Assembly: GCA_002339805.1 (NCBI GenBank)
Contig: DDKW01000026.1
Span: 1-45,953 of the forward strand
From: Dehalococcoidia bacterium UBA2588
GTDB lineage: Bacteria; Chloroflexota; Dehalococcoidia; Lucifugimonadales; UBA3495
Direction of reading: 5' to 3'
Length of the DNA stretch: 45,953 bases
Position 1 is the first letter of the stretch; each line of letters begins with the position of its first letter. Under the pieces are notes generated by a model, which was not told the origin of the DNA, made no database searches, and worked only from the letters and a program-made list of their open reading frames with translations. Shown piece after piece: positions 7,302 to 15,639 of the stretch. The translations under genes and the position numbers were made by a program.

Positions 7302-8612
7302 CTAATTCTTGTCTCTTGCAAAAAGAGGGACCAATAGTAAAGGAGCTAATATAGTGGTGATAATAGTCATTATGATACTTATCGTGAATACTGATTGGTT
7401 TATTATTCCTTGACTTAGTCCTATGCCAGCTATAATTAAGGCAACTTCCCCTCTTGGCATCATTCCTATACCGATTCTAGTGCTTTGCAATAAATTGAAT
7501 TTAAATGCAAGTGCAGGTAATCCAGAACCTAACACTTTTGTCAGGATTGCCACAACGGAGATTAATAATCCAGCGACTAGCGCGGTATGGATCGAGCTTA
7601 CGTCTACCAGCATGCCCATTACTACGAAAAATACTGGTACCAAGAAATTTTTAATAGGCTCGATGCTATGTTCGAGTTTTTCTTTTATTTGGGTGGTAGA
7701 AAATGCTAATCCTGCAGAGAATGCCCCGATTATGAATGCTAGTCCAAACATTTCCGCTAATCCAGAACATAATAATGCCAGGCCTAGAACAATTGGTATA
7801 TTTGCTTCGACGGAGCCTAATTTGTTAAGAAATTTCTCAATATATTTCGAGGTTAATAGACCAATGCCTGTTAAAGCTACCCAAAAGATTATGGCTTTGG
7901 CTCCAATTGCTCCTACTGACCACATATCAACTTTACCTGATATGCTTATGCCTACTATGATTGATAGGATCAGGATTCCTAGTATGTCATCGATTACAGC
8001 AGCGGCTATAATAGTTGTTCCTTCTGATGAAGTCAGTTTCCCTATATCGGCTAATACTCTTGCGGTGATACCTACAGAGGTTGCAGTGAGTATAGATCCC
8101 ATAAACAAAGCTTCTAAAGACCATATACCTGCCGGCCCAGCTATTCCTAGTAGCACACTTGAATAAGCTCCTAAGAAGAATGGGAATATTACTCCGCCTA
8201 ATGCAACTACCGTTGCTGGTCCTGAGTATTTAAGGAAAGTTTTAAAGTCTGTTTCCAAGCCTACAGCGAATAACAGAATTATGGATCCTATTTGGGCTAC
8301 TGAGAAGAGTTCGTTAGAAACTGGCAAAGCACCTGCTTCTAAAATATTTGGTAGTGGAAACAGTGGCCCAAAGAAAGGAAGTGGGAACGCTCCTAGTGCA
8401 AAGGGGCCAATTAAAATACCTACTCCTATTTCTGCTAGTACGGAGGGTATTTTAAGGTACTTGCTTGCTACAAAACCTGCCAATTTGGCGGCTATTAATA
8501 TAACTCCTATTTGGATTAAGAGTACAGTAACAATGTGTGTAATGTTTGAGGCACCCCCTCCGGATGCTGCCAGGTTGCTCATCGTGTTGGTGAATAAATT
8601 AAGTGTGTCCAT
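7302..8612 (-). CDS. Cation:proton antiporter, CPA2 (Kef/Nap) family
   Basis: The 436-residue integral membrane protein has about 12-13 hydrophobic segments. Typical CPA2 motifs are LAEIGVGILIGPFALG (59-74), IGSIILLFAVGLETDF (108-123), the ion-binding Asp pair in AAAVIDDILGILIL (203-216; Asp208, Asp209) and MPRGEVALIIAGIGL near the C-terminus. The paired Asp suggests electrogenic Na+/H+ or K+/H+ exchange. There is no C-terminal TrkA-N/RCK domain, so regulation by nucleotide-binding domains as in KefB/C is absent. The start is ATG 8612 with AGGA 7 bases upstream. Divergent from thrC across a 133-base gap. Confidence 0.92.
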   Translation of the reverse strand: MDTLNLFTNTMSNLAASGGGASNITHIVTVLLIQIGVILIAAKLAGFVASKYLKIPSVLAEIGVGILIGPFALGAFPLPFFGPLFPLPNILEAGALPVSNELFSVAQIGSIILLFAVGLETDFKTFLKYSGPATVVALGGVIFPFFLGAYSSVLLGIAGPAGIWSLEALFMGSILTATSVGITARVLADIGKLTSSEGTTIIAAAVIDDILGILILSIIVGISISGKVDMWSVGAIGAKAIIFWVALTGIGLLTSKYIEKFLNKLGSVEANIPIVLGLALLCSGLAEMFGLAFIIGAFSAGLAFSTTQIKEKLEHSIEPIKNFLVPVFFVVMGMLVDVSSIHTALVAGLLISVVAILTKVLGSGLPALAFKFNLLQSTRIGIGMMPRGEVALIIAGIGLSQGIINQSVFTISIIMTIITTILAPLLLVPLFARDKN

Positions 8613-8669
8613 GTCTATTCCTAAGCGTCTAAAGGTGATTTGTAATGGGAGATATTGTAGTAAATATAT

Positions 8670-8698
8670 TTGACATTGTATAGGTGCTTTGCTACCAT
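8670..8698 (+). promoter_or_regulatory. sigma70-type promoter for thrC-NIL-cysO
   Basis: A perfect TTGACA (8670-8675) is followed after 17 bases by TACCAT (8693-8698, 4 of 6 to TATAAT). Transcription would start about 40 bases before the GTG of thrC. A short CTCC/GGAG complementarity (8723-8736) could pair with the ribosome site, but it is only 4 bp and not convincing as an attenuator. Confidence 0.6.
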
Positions 8699-8745
8699 TT
8701 TTCGCTGGACGAAGGTAATAAACTCCTAGTTCGGAGAGATTTATA

Positions 8746-10017
8746 GTGGCGTATCTGAATGGCTTAAAATGTCGAGAATGTGGCAGAGACTATCCAACGG
8801 AACCGTTGAATGTGTGTGATTTTTGTTTCGGCCCTTTGGAAGTGGCATATGATTATTCCACAATTCGAGAAGTAGTTACCAGAGATGGAATAACTTCAGG
8901 TCCTTTAAGTATTTGGAGATATAAGGATTTATTGCCCGCCAGTGGCGAGAATCCAGTAGACATAATGACTGGTATGACTCCTTTGATAAAGGCGAACAAT
9001 CTAGGTAAAGAACTTGGTCTTAATAATTTATATATCAAGAATGATAGTGTAAATCCTTCATTTTCTTTCAAAGACAGAGTGGTTTCTGTTGCTTGCACGA
9101 AAGCAATTGAATTCGGCTATGAGGTTCTATCGTGTGCTTCAACTGGTAATTTAGCTGCGAGTGTGGCTGCTCATGCAGCTAGAGCAGGTATTAAAGCAGT
9201 TGTATTCATACCGGGAGACTTGGAACAAGGCAAGGTAATTAATGCTGCTATTTACGGCCCAACGATTATGGCAATTGATGGTAACTACGATGATGTGAAC
9301 CGGTTATGCAGCGAAATAGCTGATAATTATCCTTGGGCATTTGTAAACGTAAATATGCGTCCATATTATGCTGAAGGCAGTAAGACGCTTGGTTATGAAG
9401 TCGTAGAACAGTTGGATTGGCAAGTTCCTGATCATGTAGTGGTACCAGCCGCATCTGGAGCTATGTTTACTAAAATATGGAAAGGATTTAATGAATTAGC
9501 ATGTCTAGGACTTTTGGATGGAGTGGAAGGAATGTCTTTTGGTGAAGATCAGAATTCTGTTCACCATCCTTCTGTAAGCACTAAGATGCACATGGCACAA
9601 GCGTTTGGATGTTCACCTATAGCTGCAGCGTGGAACAATGGGCAAACTCATGTGGTTCCTGTTAAACCGGATACTATTGCTAAATCCTTAGCAATAGGCA
9701 ATCCCGCTGACGGTATATATGCTTTGAAAGTTATTAAAGAATCTGGGGGATCAGCTACAGCCACCCCAGAAGATACTGTAGCAGAAGGTATAGAATTATT
9801 GGCGCGGACAGAAGGAATATTCACTGAGACAGCTGGAGGGGTATCAATCTCTGTGCTTAAGTCATTGGTCGAATCTGGCGCTATCAAACAAAATGAACGA
9901 ACTGTAGTTTACATCACAGGGAACGGACTTAAAACTCAAGAGGTTGTCCAAGGTGCTGTAAATACGTTACCTATCAAACCCACAATGGATTCTTTTGAAT
10001 CTGCCTATAACGGGTAG
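8746..10017 (+). CDS. thrC: Threonine synthase (zinc-ribbon, fold-type II PLP enzyme)
   Basis: Converts O-phosphohomoserine to threonine with PLP. An N-terminal zinc ribbon (Cys9, Cys12, Cys24, Cys27) precedes the PLP domain, as in archaeal/actinobacterial-type ThrC. PLP Lys109 lies in NPSFSFKDRV; the phosphate-binding and SxGN regions are CASTGNLAAS and VVPAASGAM, and the C-terminal GNGLK box is present. Length 423 is normal. The start is GTG 8746, with GGAGAG upstream and the zinc ribbon starting directly after it. It is followed at 6 bases by a NIL-domain gene and then a CysO-like sulfur carrier. Because the relatives of that carrier feed sulfur to fold-type II PLP synthases, a role in carrier-dependent cysteine or homocysteine synthesis is an alternative to plain threonine synthesis. 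Confidence 0.88.
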   Translation: MAYLNGLKCRECGRDYPTEPLNVCDFCFGPLEVAYDYSTIREVVTRDGITSGPLSIWRYKDLLPASGENPVDIMTGMTPLIKANNLGKELGLNNLYIKNDSVNPSFSFKDRVVSVACTKAIEFGYEVLSCASTGNLAASVAAHAARAGIKAVVFIPGDLEQGKVINAAIYGPTIMAIDGNYDDVNRLCSEIADNYPWAFVNVNMRPYYAEGSKTLGYEVVEQLDWQVPDHVVVPAASGAMFTKIWKGFNELACLGLLDGVEGMSFGEDQNSVHHPSVSTKMHMAQAFGCSPIAAAWNNGQTHVVPVKPDTIAKSLAIGNPADGIYALKVIKESGGSATATPEDTVAEGIELLARTEGIFTETAGGVSISVLKSLVESGAIKQNERTVVYITGNGLKTQEVVQGAVNTLPIKPTMDSFESAYNG

Positions 10018-10023
10018 GTCATT

Positions 10024-10266
10024 ATGGCTAATAAAAGATACATATTTACATTTCCAACAAATATGATTACTGAGCCGGTCATATTTAACCTTGGTAGAGA
10101 CTTCGAAATTGAAACTAATATAAGACGAGCAGATATACGTGAAGATGCGGGTTGGGTTATATTGGAATTAAAAGGTACTGAGGAAGAAATTGATAAAGGT
10201 TTGCTTTGGGTTGCATCTAAGGGCGTCCGAGTAGATTCTATCAGCGGCGATCTAATTCAAGGATAA
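10024..10266 (+). CDS. NIL-domain protein
   Basis: The 80-residue protein is essentially one NIL domain, the ACT-like ligand-binding fold also found at the C-terminus of methionine importer ATPases (MetN) and in some ferredoxins. Seen are IFTFPTNMITEPVIFNLGRDF (cut here at Phe27) and the second half EDAGWVILELKGTEEEIDKG, with the usual beta-alpha-beta spacing. There is no membrane or catalytic motif. It lies 6 bases after thrC and 24 bases before the CysO-like gene, so all three are likely co-transcribed. In such clusters it plausibly binds a sulfur amino acid or helps the carrier protein; this is inference. Confidence 0.85.
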   Translation: MANKRYIFTFPTNMITEPVIFNLGRDFEIETNIRRADIREDAGWVILELKGTEEEIDKGLLWVASKGVRVDSISGDLIQG

Positions 10267-10290
10267 GTGTATCTATACTAAGGAGAAATT

Positions 10291-10569
10291 ATGAGTATTA
10301 CTGTTAGAATTCCTTCCCCATTACGAAGATTAACTGGTGGATCAGATATCGTAGATGCTGACGGGTCCAGCATATCTGGAGTAGTTGATAATCTTGAGTC
10401 TAATTATAATGGATTTAAAGAGCGATTGATCGATGAAAATGGGGAAATGAGATATTTCGTAAATTTGTATCTTAATGGCGAAGATGTAAGATTCTTGCAA
10501 GGTTTGGATACGGAAACCAAAGACGGAGATGAAATCAGTATAGTTCCTGCGGTTGCCGGTGGTATCTAA
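10291..10569 (+). CDS. cysO: CysO-like (MoaD/ThiS family) sulfur-carrier protein
   Basis: This is a 92-residue ubiquitin-fold protein. The N-terminus SITVRIPSPLRRLTGG, the middle NLESNYNGFKERL, then RYFVNLYLNGEDVRF and the C-terminal DEISIVPAVAGGI closely follow, from memory, the mycobacterial CysO sulfur carrier (which ends ...ILPAVAGG). The terminal Gly-Gly would be adenylated and thiocarboxylated. Here one extra residue, Ile, follows Gly-Gly, so a protease (a Mec/JAMM-type enzyme is the known partner in actinobacteria) would have to expose it. The start is ATG 10291 with AAGGAG 5 bases upstream. It is last in the thrC operon. Its stop overlaps the convergent tgt stop. No activating MoeB/ThiF-like E1 is in the window. 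Confidence 0.82.
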   Translation: MSITVRIPSPLRRLTGGSDIVDADGSSISGVVDNLESNYNGFKERLIDENGEMRYFVNLYLNGEDVRFLQGLDTETKDGDEISIVPAVAGGI

Positions 10570-11717
10570 TTACGGACGGCGTCGTTTTTAATATTGTTTG
10601 CAGTTTTGTAGGTCTGCCAGAAGGTGTTCCTGTAATTTTCAAACGTATCATTTAGGATTGATTCTCTTATATCTGTCATTAGATTAGCCATGAAAGTTAA
10701 ATTATGTATGCTAGCTAGTCTAAGGGCTAGTAGTTCCTTTGCTTTGAACAAATGATGTATGTATGCAGTCGAAAAGTTACTACACAGCATACAATTACAA
10801 TCAGTCTCAATAGCTATTTCTTGGTCTCTGAATTTTTGGTTAGTAATGTTAATGCGGCCATGCTTTGTATACAAAGATCCATTTCTTGCTACTCTCGTTG
10901 GCATCACACAATCAAACATATCCACCCCTGAGGCCACTCCTTCCACTAAATCTTCCGGAGAACCAACTCCCATTAGATACCTAGGTTTTTCTGGAGATAA
11001 ATACCGATTGCATAGATTAACGATGTCATACATTGTGGTTTTACTCTCTCCCACAGCTAAACCACCTATTGCGTATCCTTCAAAATCTAGAGATGACATA
11101 AACTCTAGTGATTTAAGTCTTAATTCTGTTGAAGCACCTCCCTGAATGATTCCAAATAGTGATTGCATGTTGTCATCACCAAATTCATAGAAAGTTTGTT
11201 TGCAAGTGCTAGCCCACCGATGAGTTCTATTCATGGCCGCTTCAACTTCAACTTGTGATGCTCCATATTCTATACAATGGTCAAAACACATGATTATATC
11301 TGCGCCGATTTTAATTTGGTTAATTGTTGCTTGTTCAGGGTCAATAAAATGGAGAGAACCATCGGACTGCGATTTAAAAGTGATTCCTTCATCAGTGATT
11401 TTATTTGTTTCACTTAAACTAAATGCTTGAAACCCTCCACTATCAGTTAGAATTGGATTATCCCATTTCATAAACGCATGAAGGCCCCCAAAATCTTTGA
11501 TTAAATCAACTCCGGGTTGTAGTGATAAGTGGTATGCATTGCCTAAAATTATTGATGCACCAGTATTTTTGATCTCATCAGGTGATAGCGCTTTGACTGT
11601 GGCTTGTGTTCCTACCGGCATAAATATGGGTGTTGATACCCTGCCGTGGAGCGTGTTAAACTCCGCAGCGCGAGCAGTACCAGAGGTGCGTATTAATTTA
11701 AATTCATCCATAATCAC
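10566..11717 (-). CDS. tgt: Queuine tRNA-ribosyltransferase (tRNA-guanine transglycosylase)
   Basis: Exchanges guanine-34 of GUN anticodons for preQ1 in queuosine synthesis. The 383 residues show the active-site loop LTDSGGFQAFSL, MCFDHC, the substrate-binding GGLAVGE, the nucleophile region VDMFDCVMPTRVARNG and the zinc site CNCMLC followed by HH further on. The ATG start is within the normal range; MIMDEFKLIRTSG could also begin at the second Met. Convergent with the CysO-like gene, with stop codons overlapping by 4 bases, so no terminator fits between them. Other queuosine genes are not adjacent. Confidence 0.96.
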   Translation of the reverse strand: MIMDEFKLIRTSGTARAAEFNTLHGRVSTPIFMPVGTQATVKALSPDEIKNTGASIILGNAYHLSLQPGVDLIKDFGGLHAFMKWDNPILTDSGGFQAFSLSETNKITDEGITFKSQSDGSLHFIDPEQATINQIKIGADIIMCFDHCIEYGASQVEVEAAMNRTHRWASTCKQTFYEFGDDNMQSLFGIIQGGASTELRLKSLEFMSSLDFEGYAIGGLAVGESKTTMYDIVNLCNRYLSPEKPRYLMGVGSPEDLVEGVASGVDMFDCVMPTRVARNGSLYTKHGRINITNQKFRDQEIAIETDCNCMLCSNFSTAYIHHLFKAKELLALRLASIHNLTFMANLMTDIRESILNDTFENYRNTFWQTYKTANNIKNDAVRN

Positions 11718-11798
11718 AAAATCTACTGGGTTATACGGAGATCATTATAAACATTGGTTGCAGAATTGGTAATAGATCTAATCACTGACATTTCCAGC

Positions 11799-11909
11799 AT
11801 GAACAATCTAGTGTGGGCTTTATTTGTGATGGCTACCGTTGGAGTTATATCTGTGGGTCTTTGGTTTATTCTAAAATTCATATTGATTGTTGCAAGGAAA
11901 ATGGTATAG
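11799..11909 (+). CDS. Possible 36-residue single-span membrane protein
   Basis: A short ORF with ATG at 11799 and TAG at 11907. It encodes MNNLVWALFVMATVGVISVG and then a hydrophobic stretch ending in a basic tail (IVARKMV), which looks like one transmembrane helix with the positive-inside rule satisfied at the C-terminus. The stop lies 4 bases before the ATG of the TauE/SafE permease. No clear ribosome site precedes it. It may be a real small membrane protein coupled to the permease, or a chance ORF; I lean slightly towards real because of its amino-acid pattern. Confidence 0.35.
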   Translation: MNNLVWALFVMATVGVISVGLWFILKFILIVARKMV

Positions 11910-11913
11910 CAAT

Positions 11914-12939
11914 ATGTTTTTTCCTAATGCAGAAATTGTATTGAATCCTTTTTTACTAGTTGCCTTAGGATTAATTGTAGGAACTTTGAGTGGATTTTTT
12001 GGAATAGGTGGAGGTTTTTTAATTACCGGTAGCCTACTGGTGTTAGGTGTACCTCCCTTATATGCTGTGGGTACAGGAATCACCTTGGTAATGGGTACAG
12101 CGATAATCAGTACTCTAAAGCATAGGCAGTTGGGTAATGTTGATTTGAAATTCGGATTTTGTTTGATTTGTGGAACAATGCCAGCAGTTTATATTGCTGA
12201 AAGATTGAATCAAGTGTTGGATGCGAATGATATGGCATCTCCAGTGATACAAGGTTTATATTTTTTGATGTTGTGCGGTATTGGATCTTTCATTACCTAT
12301 GATTCCATACGAAATAAAGCTGGAAAGAATGCCAAAACTTCAAAAATGATACTAAGGAATCTTAGAATTGGTCCTGAATTCATATATATTCCTCTTTTGG
12401 GTAAGCGATCTTTATACCTGAAATTTCCCGTAGCAGGCATAGATTCAATGTCGGTATTGGTGATATTGATGATTGGGTTTTGTGTAGGGTTCATGGCAGG
12501 GCTCCTTGGCGCAGGAGGAGGATTTATTATGATGCCTGTTTTGATATATCTGGTGGGTGTACCTACAACAGTTGCTATAGGAACAGATTTACTGCAAGTG
12601 ATAGTTACAGGCTCATTGGGAACTTTCTTATATTCATTGTCAGGAAAGGTTGATTTGCTTATGGCTGTGTTTATGTTGGTTCCGGCTTTTTTCTTATCAC
12701 AAGTTGGCGCAATGGCCACTAAATTTGTTGATGCAAGCAAAATTAGATCAGTATATGGCGCATTGTTAATCGCGGGAGGACTGGCAGTTGGATTAGAATA
12801 TATTTCTGGATTTGTTACACATAATAATGTGTTGAATTATGCTGCAATAATTATTTTATTAGGCTTTTCAGCAATTGTGTCTCTGTGGATACTACTAATG
12901 TATGTTAAGGGACTAATAGTAGAAAAGTTAATTAATTAA
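11914..12939 (+). CDS. TauE/SafE (TSUP) family permease
   Basis: Membrane permease of the sulfite-exporter / DUF81 family, about 341 residues with 8-9 hydrophobic segments. The two internally repeated family motifs are visible: LSGFFGIGGGFLITGSLLV near the N-terminus and GLLGAGGGFIMMPVLIYLVG in the second half, each followed by a TDLL- or TGI-containing helix. An insertion between the halves carries a charged loop (about 120-150). Members export or import sulfite, sulfoacetate, thiosulfate or other organo-sulfur anions, and no substrate can be assigned. I chose ATG 11914; a TTG at 11887 would add 9 polar residues and neither has a good ribosome site. Convergent with aroB, ends overlapping by 12 bases. 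Confidence 0.86.
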   Translation: MFFPNAEIVLNPFLLVALGLIVGTLSGFFGIGGGFLITGSLLVLGVPPLYAVGTGITLVMGTAIISTLKHRQLGNVDLKFGFCLICGTMPAVYIAERLNQVLDANDMASPVIQGLYFLMLCGIGSFITYDSIRNKAGKNAKTSKMILRNLRIGPEFIYIPLLGKRSLYLKFPVAGIDSMSVLVILMIGFCVGFMAGLLGAGGGFIMMPVLIYLVGVPTTVAIGTDLLQVIVTGSLGTFLYSLSGKVDLLMAVFMLVPAFFLSQVGAMATKFVDASKIRSVYGALLIAGGLAVGLEYISGFVTHNNVLNYAAIIILLGFSAIVSLWILLMYVKGLIVEKLIN

Positions 12940-14028
12940 TTCCGATACCACATTTTGCACTATTTCAACTGGAACATCATGTCTTGTAATCGCTTTACCA
13001 ATGGAATCTAGCAATACCCATTGATTTCTTCCAGATAAGCTTTTTTTGTCTAGGGCCATTGCGTTGTTGAATGCTTCGATGTTGATGTTTTCAGCGTTGA
13101 TTGGCAGATTATATTGAGTTAATAATTTAAGGTGTCTTTGTACAAGTTCTTCATCGATCAGGCCCATGTGCTGAGCTATTTTAGACGCAGCAACCATACC
13201 TACAGATACCCCTTCTCCATGCATAAACCTACCATATTCTGTTGAAGCCTCTAAAGCATGACCAACAGTGTGGCCATAGTTAAGAAGTATCCGCAAGCCT
13301 AAAGTCTCTCTTTCGTCTTGGCTTACAATATTTGCTTTAATGGCCATACTTCTTTTGATGACATCGGTAGATAATTCTGGCTCTAACTCCATCAACGCTT
13401 GTGAATTATCTTCAAATACATCGACTAGTTGTTGATCTACGATAAAGCCATGTTTTATAGCTTCAGCCCAACCTTCTGAAAGTTCTCGTTTACCCAGTGA
13501 CCGTAAAGAGGCTACATCTGCTATTACAGCTTTGGGTTGGTAAAACGCCCCTATTAGATTTTTACCTTGGGGTAAATTTACTGCAACTTTACCTCCTATT
13601 GATGCATCTACCATGGAAGCCATGCTCGTAGGAACTTGTATAAATGGTACTCCACGCAAAAATGTAGCGGCTACATAGCCTGCTAGATCTCCTACAACTC
13701 CCCCTCCTACTGCTATGATTAAATGTCTTCGTTCTGCTTTTCGATCAACTAGCCATTTGTATATCTCATTTGCCGAGTTTTGGTTTTTACTTTGTTCTCC
13801 TGCTGGAAATACAAAGCTGTGCGCTTTTATTCCGGATTTTTGCAGAGCCCATTGAACTTGACGTCCGTAGGGGTTCATCACATTACTATCACTTATAATG
13901 TATACAGGTCCAGAAAATCCAAGTTCCGTTACTATATCTCCTAGATTGTCTAGTATTCCCCATCCTACTTTTATAGGGTAGGATCCACCTGAATGGTTGA
14001 CTGTTGCTGCAAGAGTTGCATCTGACAT
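12928..14028 (-). CDS. aroB: 3-dehydroquinate synthase
   Basis: Second step of the shikimate pathway (DAHP to 3-dehydroquinate), NAD- and metal-dependent. The 366 residues carry the NAD-binding GGGVVGDLAGYVAATFLRG, the substrate region QVPTSMASMVDASIGGK.. (lysine in VDxSxGGK), the metal-ligand EGWAEAIKHG, and GHTVGHALE with both metal-binding histidines. The start is ATG 14028. It follows aroK by 14 bases on the same strand, the common aroK-aroB arrangement, and its 3' end overlaps the convergent permease gene by 12 bases. Confidence 0.96.
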   Translation of the reverse strand: MSDATLAATVNHSGGSYPIKVGWGILDNLGDIVTELGFSGPVYIISDSNVMNPYGRQVQWALQKSGIKAHSFVFPAGEQSKNQNSANEIYKWLVDRKAERRHLIIAVGGGVVGDLAGYVAATFLRGVPFIQVPTSMASMVDASIGGKVAVNLPQGKNLIGAFYQPKAVIADVASLRSLGKRELSEGWAEAIKHGFIVDQQLVDVFEDNSQALMELEPELSTDVIKRSMAIKANIVSQDERETLGLRILLNYGHTVGHALEASTEYGRFMHGEGVSVGMVAASKIAQHMGLIDEELVQRHLKLLTQYNLPINAENINIEAFNNAMALDKKSLSGRNQWVLLDSIGKAITRHDVPVEIVQNVVSELIN

Positions 14029-14042
14029 AAATTATTTTCCCT

Positions 14043-14564
14043 TCACTGAATTTCTATATGGCCTAAAATTTGGCTTGAGAGTTCCTCTACAGTTTTTGAG
14101 TTAGCATCTATTTTGAAATGTGCTTTTTCATAAAATGGTTGTCTTTCATTCAGAAGTGCATCGATTCGTTCTTCAAAATCAGGATGAGACAACATCGGAC
14201 GCTCGCTTTGATCATACTTAATTCTTTGTAATACGGTATTCCGATTTACGTCAAGCCAGAAGACTTTACCTGAAGACAGCATTATACTCTGGTTTTGTAA
14301 GCTGATAAATGCACCTCCACCAGTACAAATTATTTGGTTAGACTGATCGCACGTTTTCTGAATTATTTCTTTTTCAGATTCCCTGAATCGGTTCTCACCA
14401 TGTGTTTTGAAAAATTCTGCTATGGATGTGCCAAATTGTTCAACAAGCAGTTGGTCTGTGTCCACAAACGTACGATTCGTTATGCTAGATAAATAAGTAC
14501 CTACAGTGGTTTTCCCTGAGGCCATAAATCCCACTAGAATGATATTGTCATTAGCGATATTCAT
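14043..14564 (-). CDS. aroK: Shikimate kinase
   Basis: Phosphorylates shikimate with ATP in the aromatic pathway. The P-loop GFMASGKT is at residues 12-19. Other family marks are DTDQLLVEQFG (shikimate-binding Asp), the FRESEKEII Arg-Glu site, CTGGGAF (GGG) and the lid Arg in QSERPML. I set the start at ATG 14564, giving 173 residues, the normal length. An upstream ATG at 14618 would add 18 residues that overlap the end of the VOC gene and do not resemble the family. The gene begins 17 bases after that gene's stop and is followed by aroB. Confidence 0.94.
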   Translation of the reverse strand: MNIANDNIILVGFMASGKTTVGTYLSSITNRTFVDTDQLLVEQFGTSIAEFFKTHGENRFRESEKEIIQKTCDQSNQIICTGGGAFISLQNQSIMLSSGKVFWLDVNRNTVLQRIKYDQSERPMLSHPDFEERIDALLNERQPFYEKAHFKIDANSKTVEELSSQILGHIEIQ

Positions 14565-14581
14565 TTTGGAATATTTTAAAA

Positions 14582-15388
14582 TTAACTTGGCAACTGGGTG
14601 AGGTGCATTCCTGTGCACAGGCTACTCGGCTTGTCAAAATATAATAATTTCTGACCTACTCGATTGGTAATTGGTTCATCCGCTACAAAATTAACACCTA
14701 CTTGCTTGCAAGTTTCGATTTCCTTTTCTATATTTTCTACTACTAACCCAATGTGGTCTAAAATTATCTCTTCACCTTGCAATAATGATTGGTCTAGTGG
14801 TTCGATTAACTCAACTTGTACATTTCCGAAATTAACATATCCATTTCGGGCACCTCTTACTGATTTACCAATACCTCCAACTGCAACTGCGCCAAATTTA
14901 TCCTCGTACCAAGCAACTATGGTATCTACATTTTTGACTAGGTAGCCAGCATGGACAATATCTATAACTGGTAGGCCTTCACCGTAACCTTCTGTATTCG
15001 GAGTGCTAGGAAGTTCGGTAAGATGGATGTTGCAGTTTAAAGTTGTGCTGTTATCAAAATACAAGACTTTTTGGCCTAATGGGTTGACATTAGGGGTGTC
15101 AGACACGAATTTAAATCCTTTAGAAGTTAATTCAATAACTTCATTTGTGATGCTATCCACTCTGTATCCGACGTGGTGCATAATCATTTCTCCTTCAGGG
15201 ATGAAAGATACATCTGTGGGTTGAATTATTTCTATCTCGATTTGTCCAAAATGAATGAATCCATTCCCACTTCCATCAGGCGATCGTCTTCCAGGTAAAA
15301 ATTTCCCGCCGAAAATATTAGTGAACCAGGTTGCGGCTTCATTTAAATCTCTTACTTGATATCCTAAATGTTGGATTTTTGTAAACAT
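14582..15388 (-). CDS. Two-domain VOC (glyoxalase/dioxygenase-fold) protein
   Basis: About 268 residues made of two tandem vicinal-oxygen-chelate domains. Each begins with an H-x-G/A-Y-x-V segment (IQHLGYQVRDLNEAATWF near residue 4; IVHAGYLVKNVDTIVAWY near 145) and ends with KxLYFDxSxT...HLTELP. The two halves are clearly related, a typical double-VOC enzyme of the methylmalonyl-CoA epimerase / dioxygenase superfamily. Possible metal ligands are the repeated His and Glu residues in ..MIHHVGYR.., ..ILDHIGLV.. and the ..HFGQIEIEI.. / ..NFGNVQVEL.. strands. Substrate unknown. The start ATG 15388 has a perfect GGAGG 5 bases upstream, making the longer frame from 15430 unlikely. Upstream of aroK-aroB on the same strand, spacing 17 bases. 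Confidence 0.82.
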   Translation of the reverse strand: MFTKIQHLGYQVRDLNEAATWFTNIFGGKFLPGRRSPDGSGNGFIHFGQIEIEIIQPTDVSFIPEGEMIMHHVGYRVDSITNEVIELTSKGFKFVSDTPNVNPLGQKVLYFDNSTTLNCNIHLTELPSTPNTEGYGEGLPVIDIVHAGYLVKNVDTIVAWYEDKFGAVAVGGIGKSVRGARNGYVNFGNVQVELIEPLDQSLLQGEEIILDHIGLVVENIEKEIETCKQVGVNFVADEPITNRVGQKLLYFDKPSSLCTGMHLTQLPS

Positions 15389-15540
15389 TATTCCTCCACG
15401 GTTCATATAGAATTTGGCAGTCTGGAACAATGATATTATTTGATTTTAGGTTTGTCTATTGGACTTTTAAAAAGAATGTAGAAGCTTCTCCGATGAAATA
15501 CCCGGCCTAACAAGCACTACAAAAGCAATAGAATTTTAGT

Positions 15541-15546
15541 TATAAT
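15541..15546 (+). promoter_or_regulatory. Likely -10 element for the tetrapyrrole operon
   Basis: A perfect TATAAT lies 93 bases before the first gene of the plus-strand heme/siroheme operon, in the 251-base divergent gap with the VOC gene. No convincing -35 sits 16-18 bases upstream (TACAAA at best), which may mean activator dependence. I see no operator palindrome or riboswitch-like structure in the rest of the gap. Confidence 0.35.
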
Positions 15547-15639
15547 TAAGAGATGTGAAAAACCAAAATGTGAGGGACAATGGTTGTAACTGCGAACAAA
15601 TTCTGTTTGACGTGTCATCGTTCCTAATTAAGGATTTAA

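Noticed and set aside
7423..8166. Long plus-strand ORF (247 codons) inside the antiporter gene.
   Set aside because: Antisense shadow of a membrane-protein gene. Its composition is the complement of hydrophobic codons and it has no ribosome site or family match.
14565..14618. Longer shikimate kinase N-terminus from ATG 14618.
   Set aside because: Overlaps the VOC gene and adds residues not found in the family; ATG 14564 gives the normal length.
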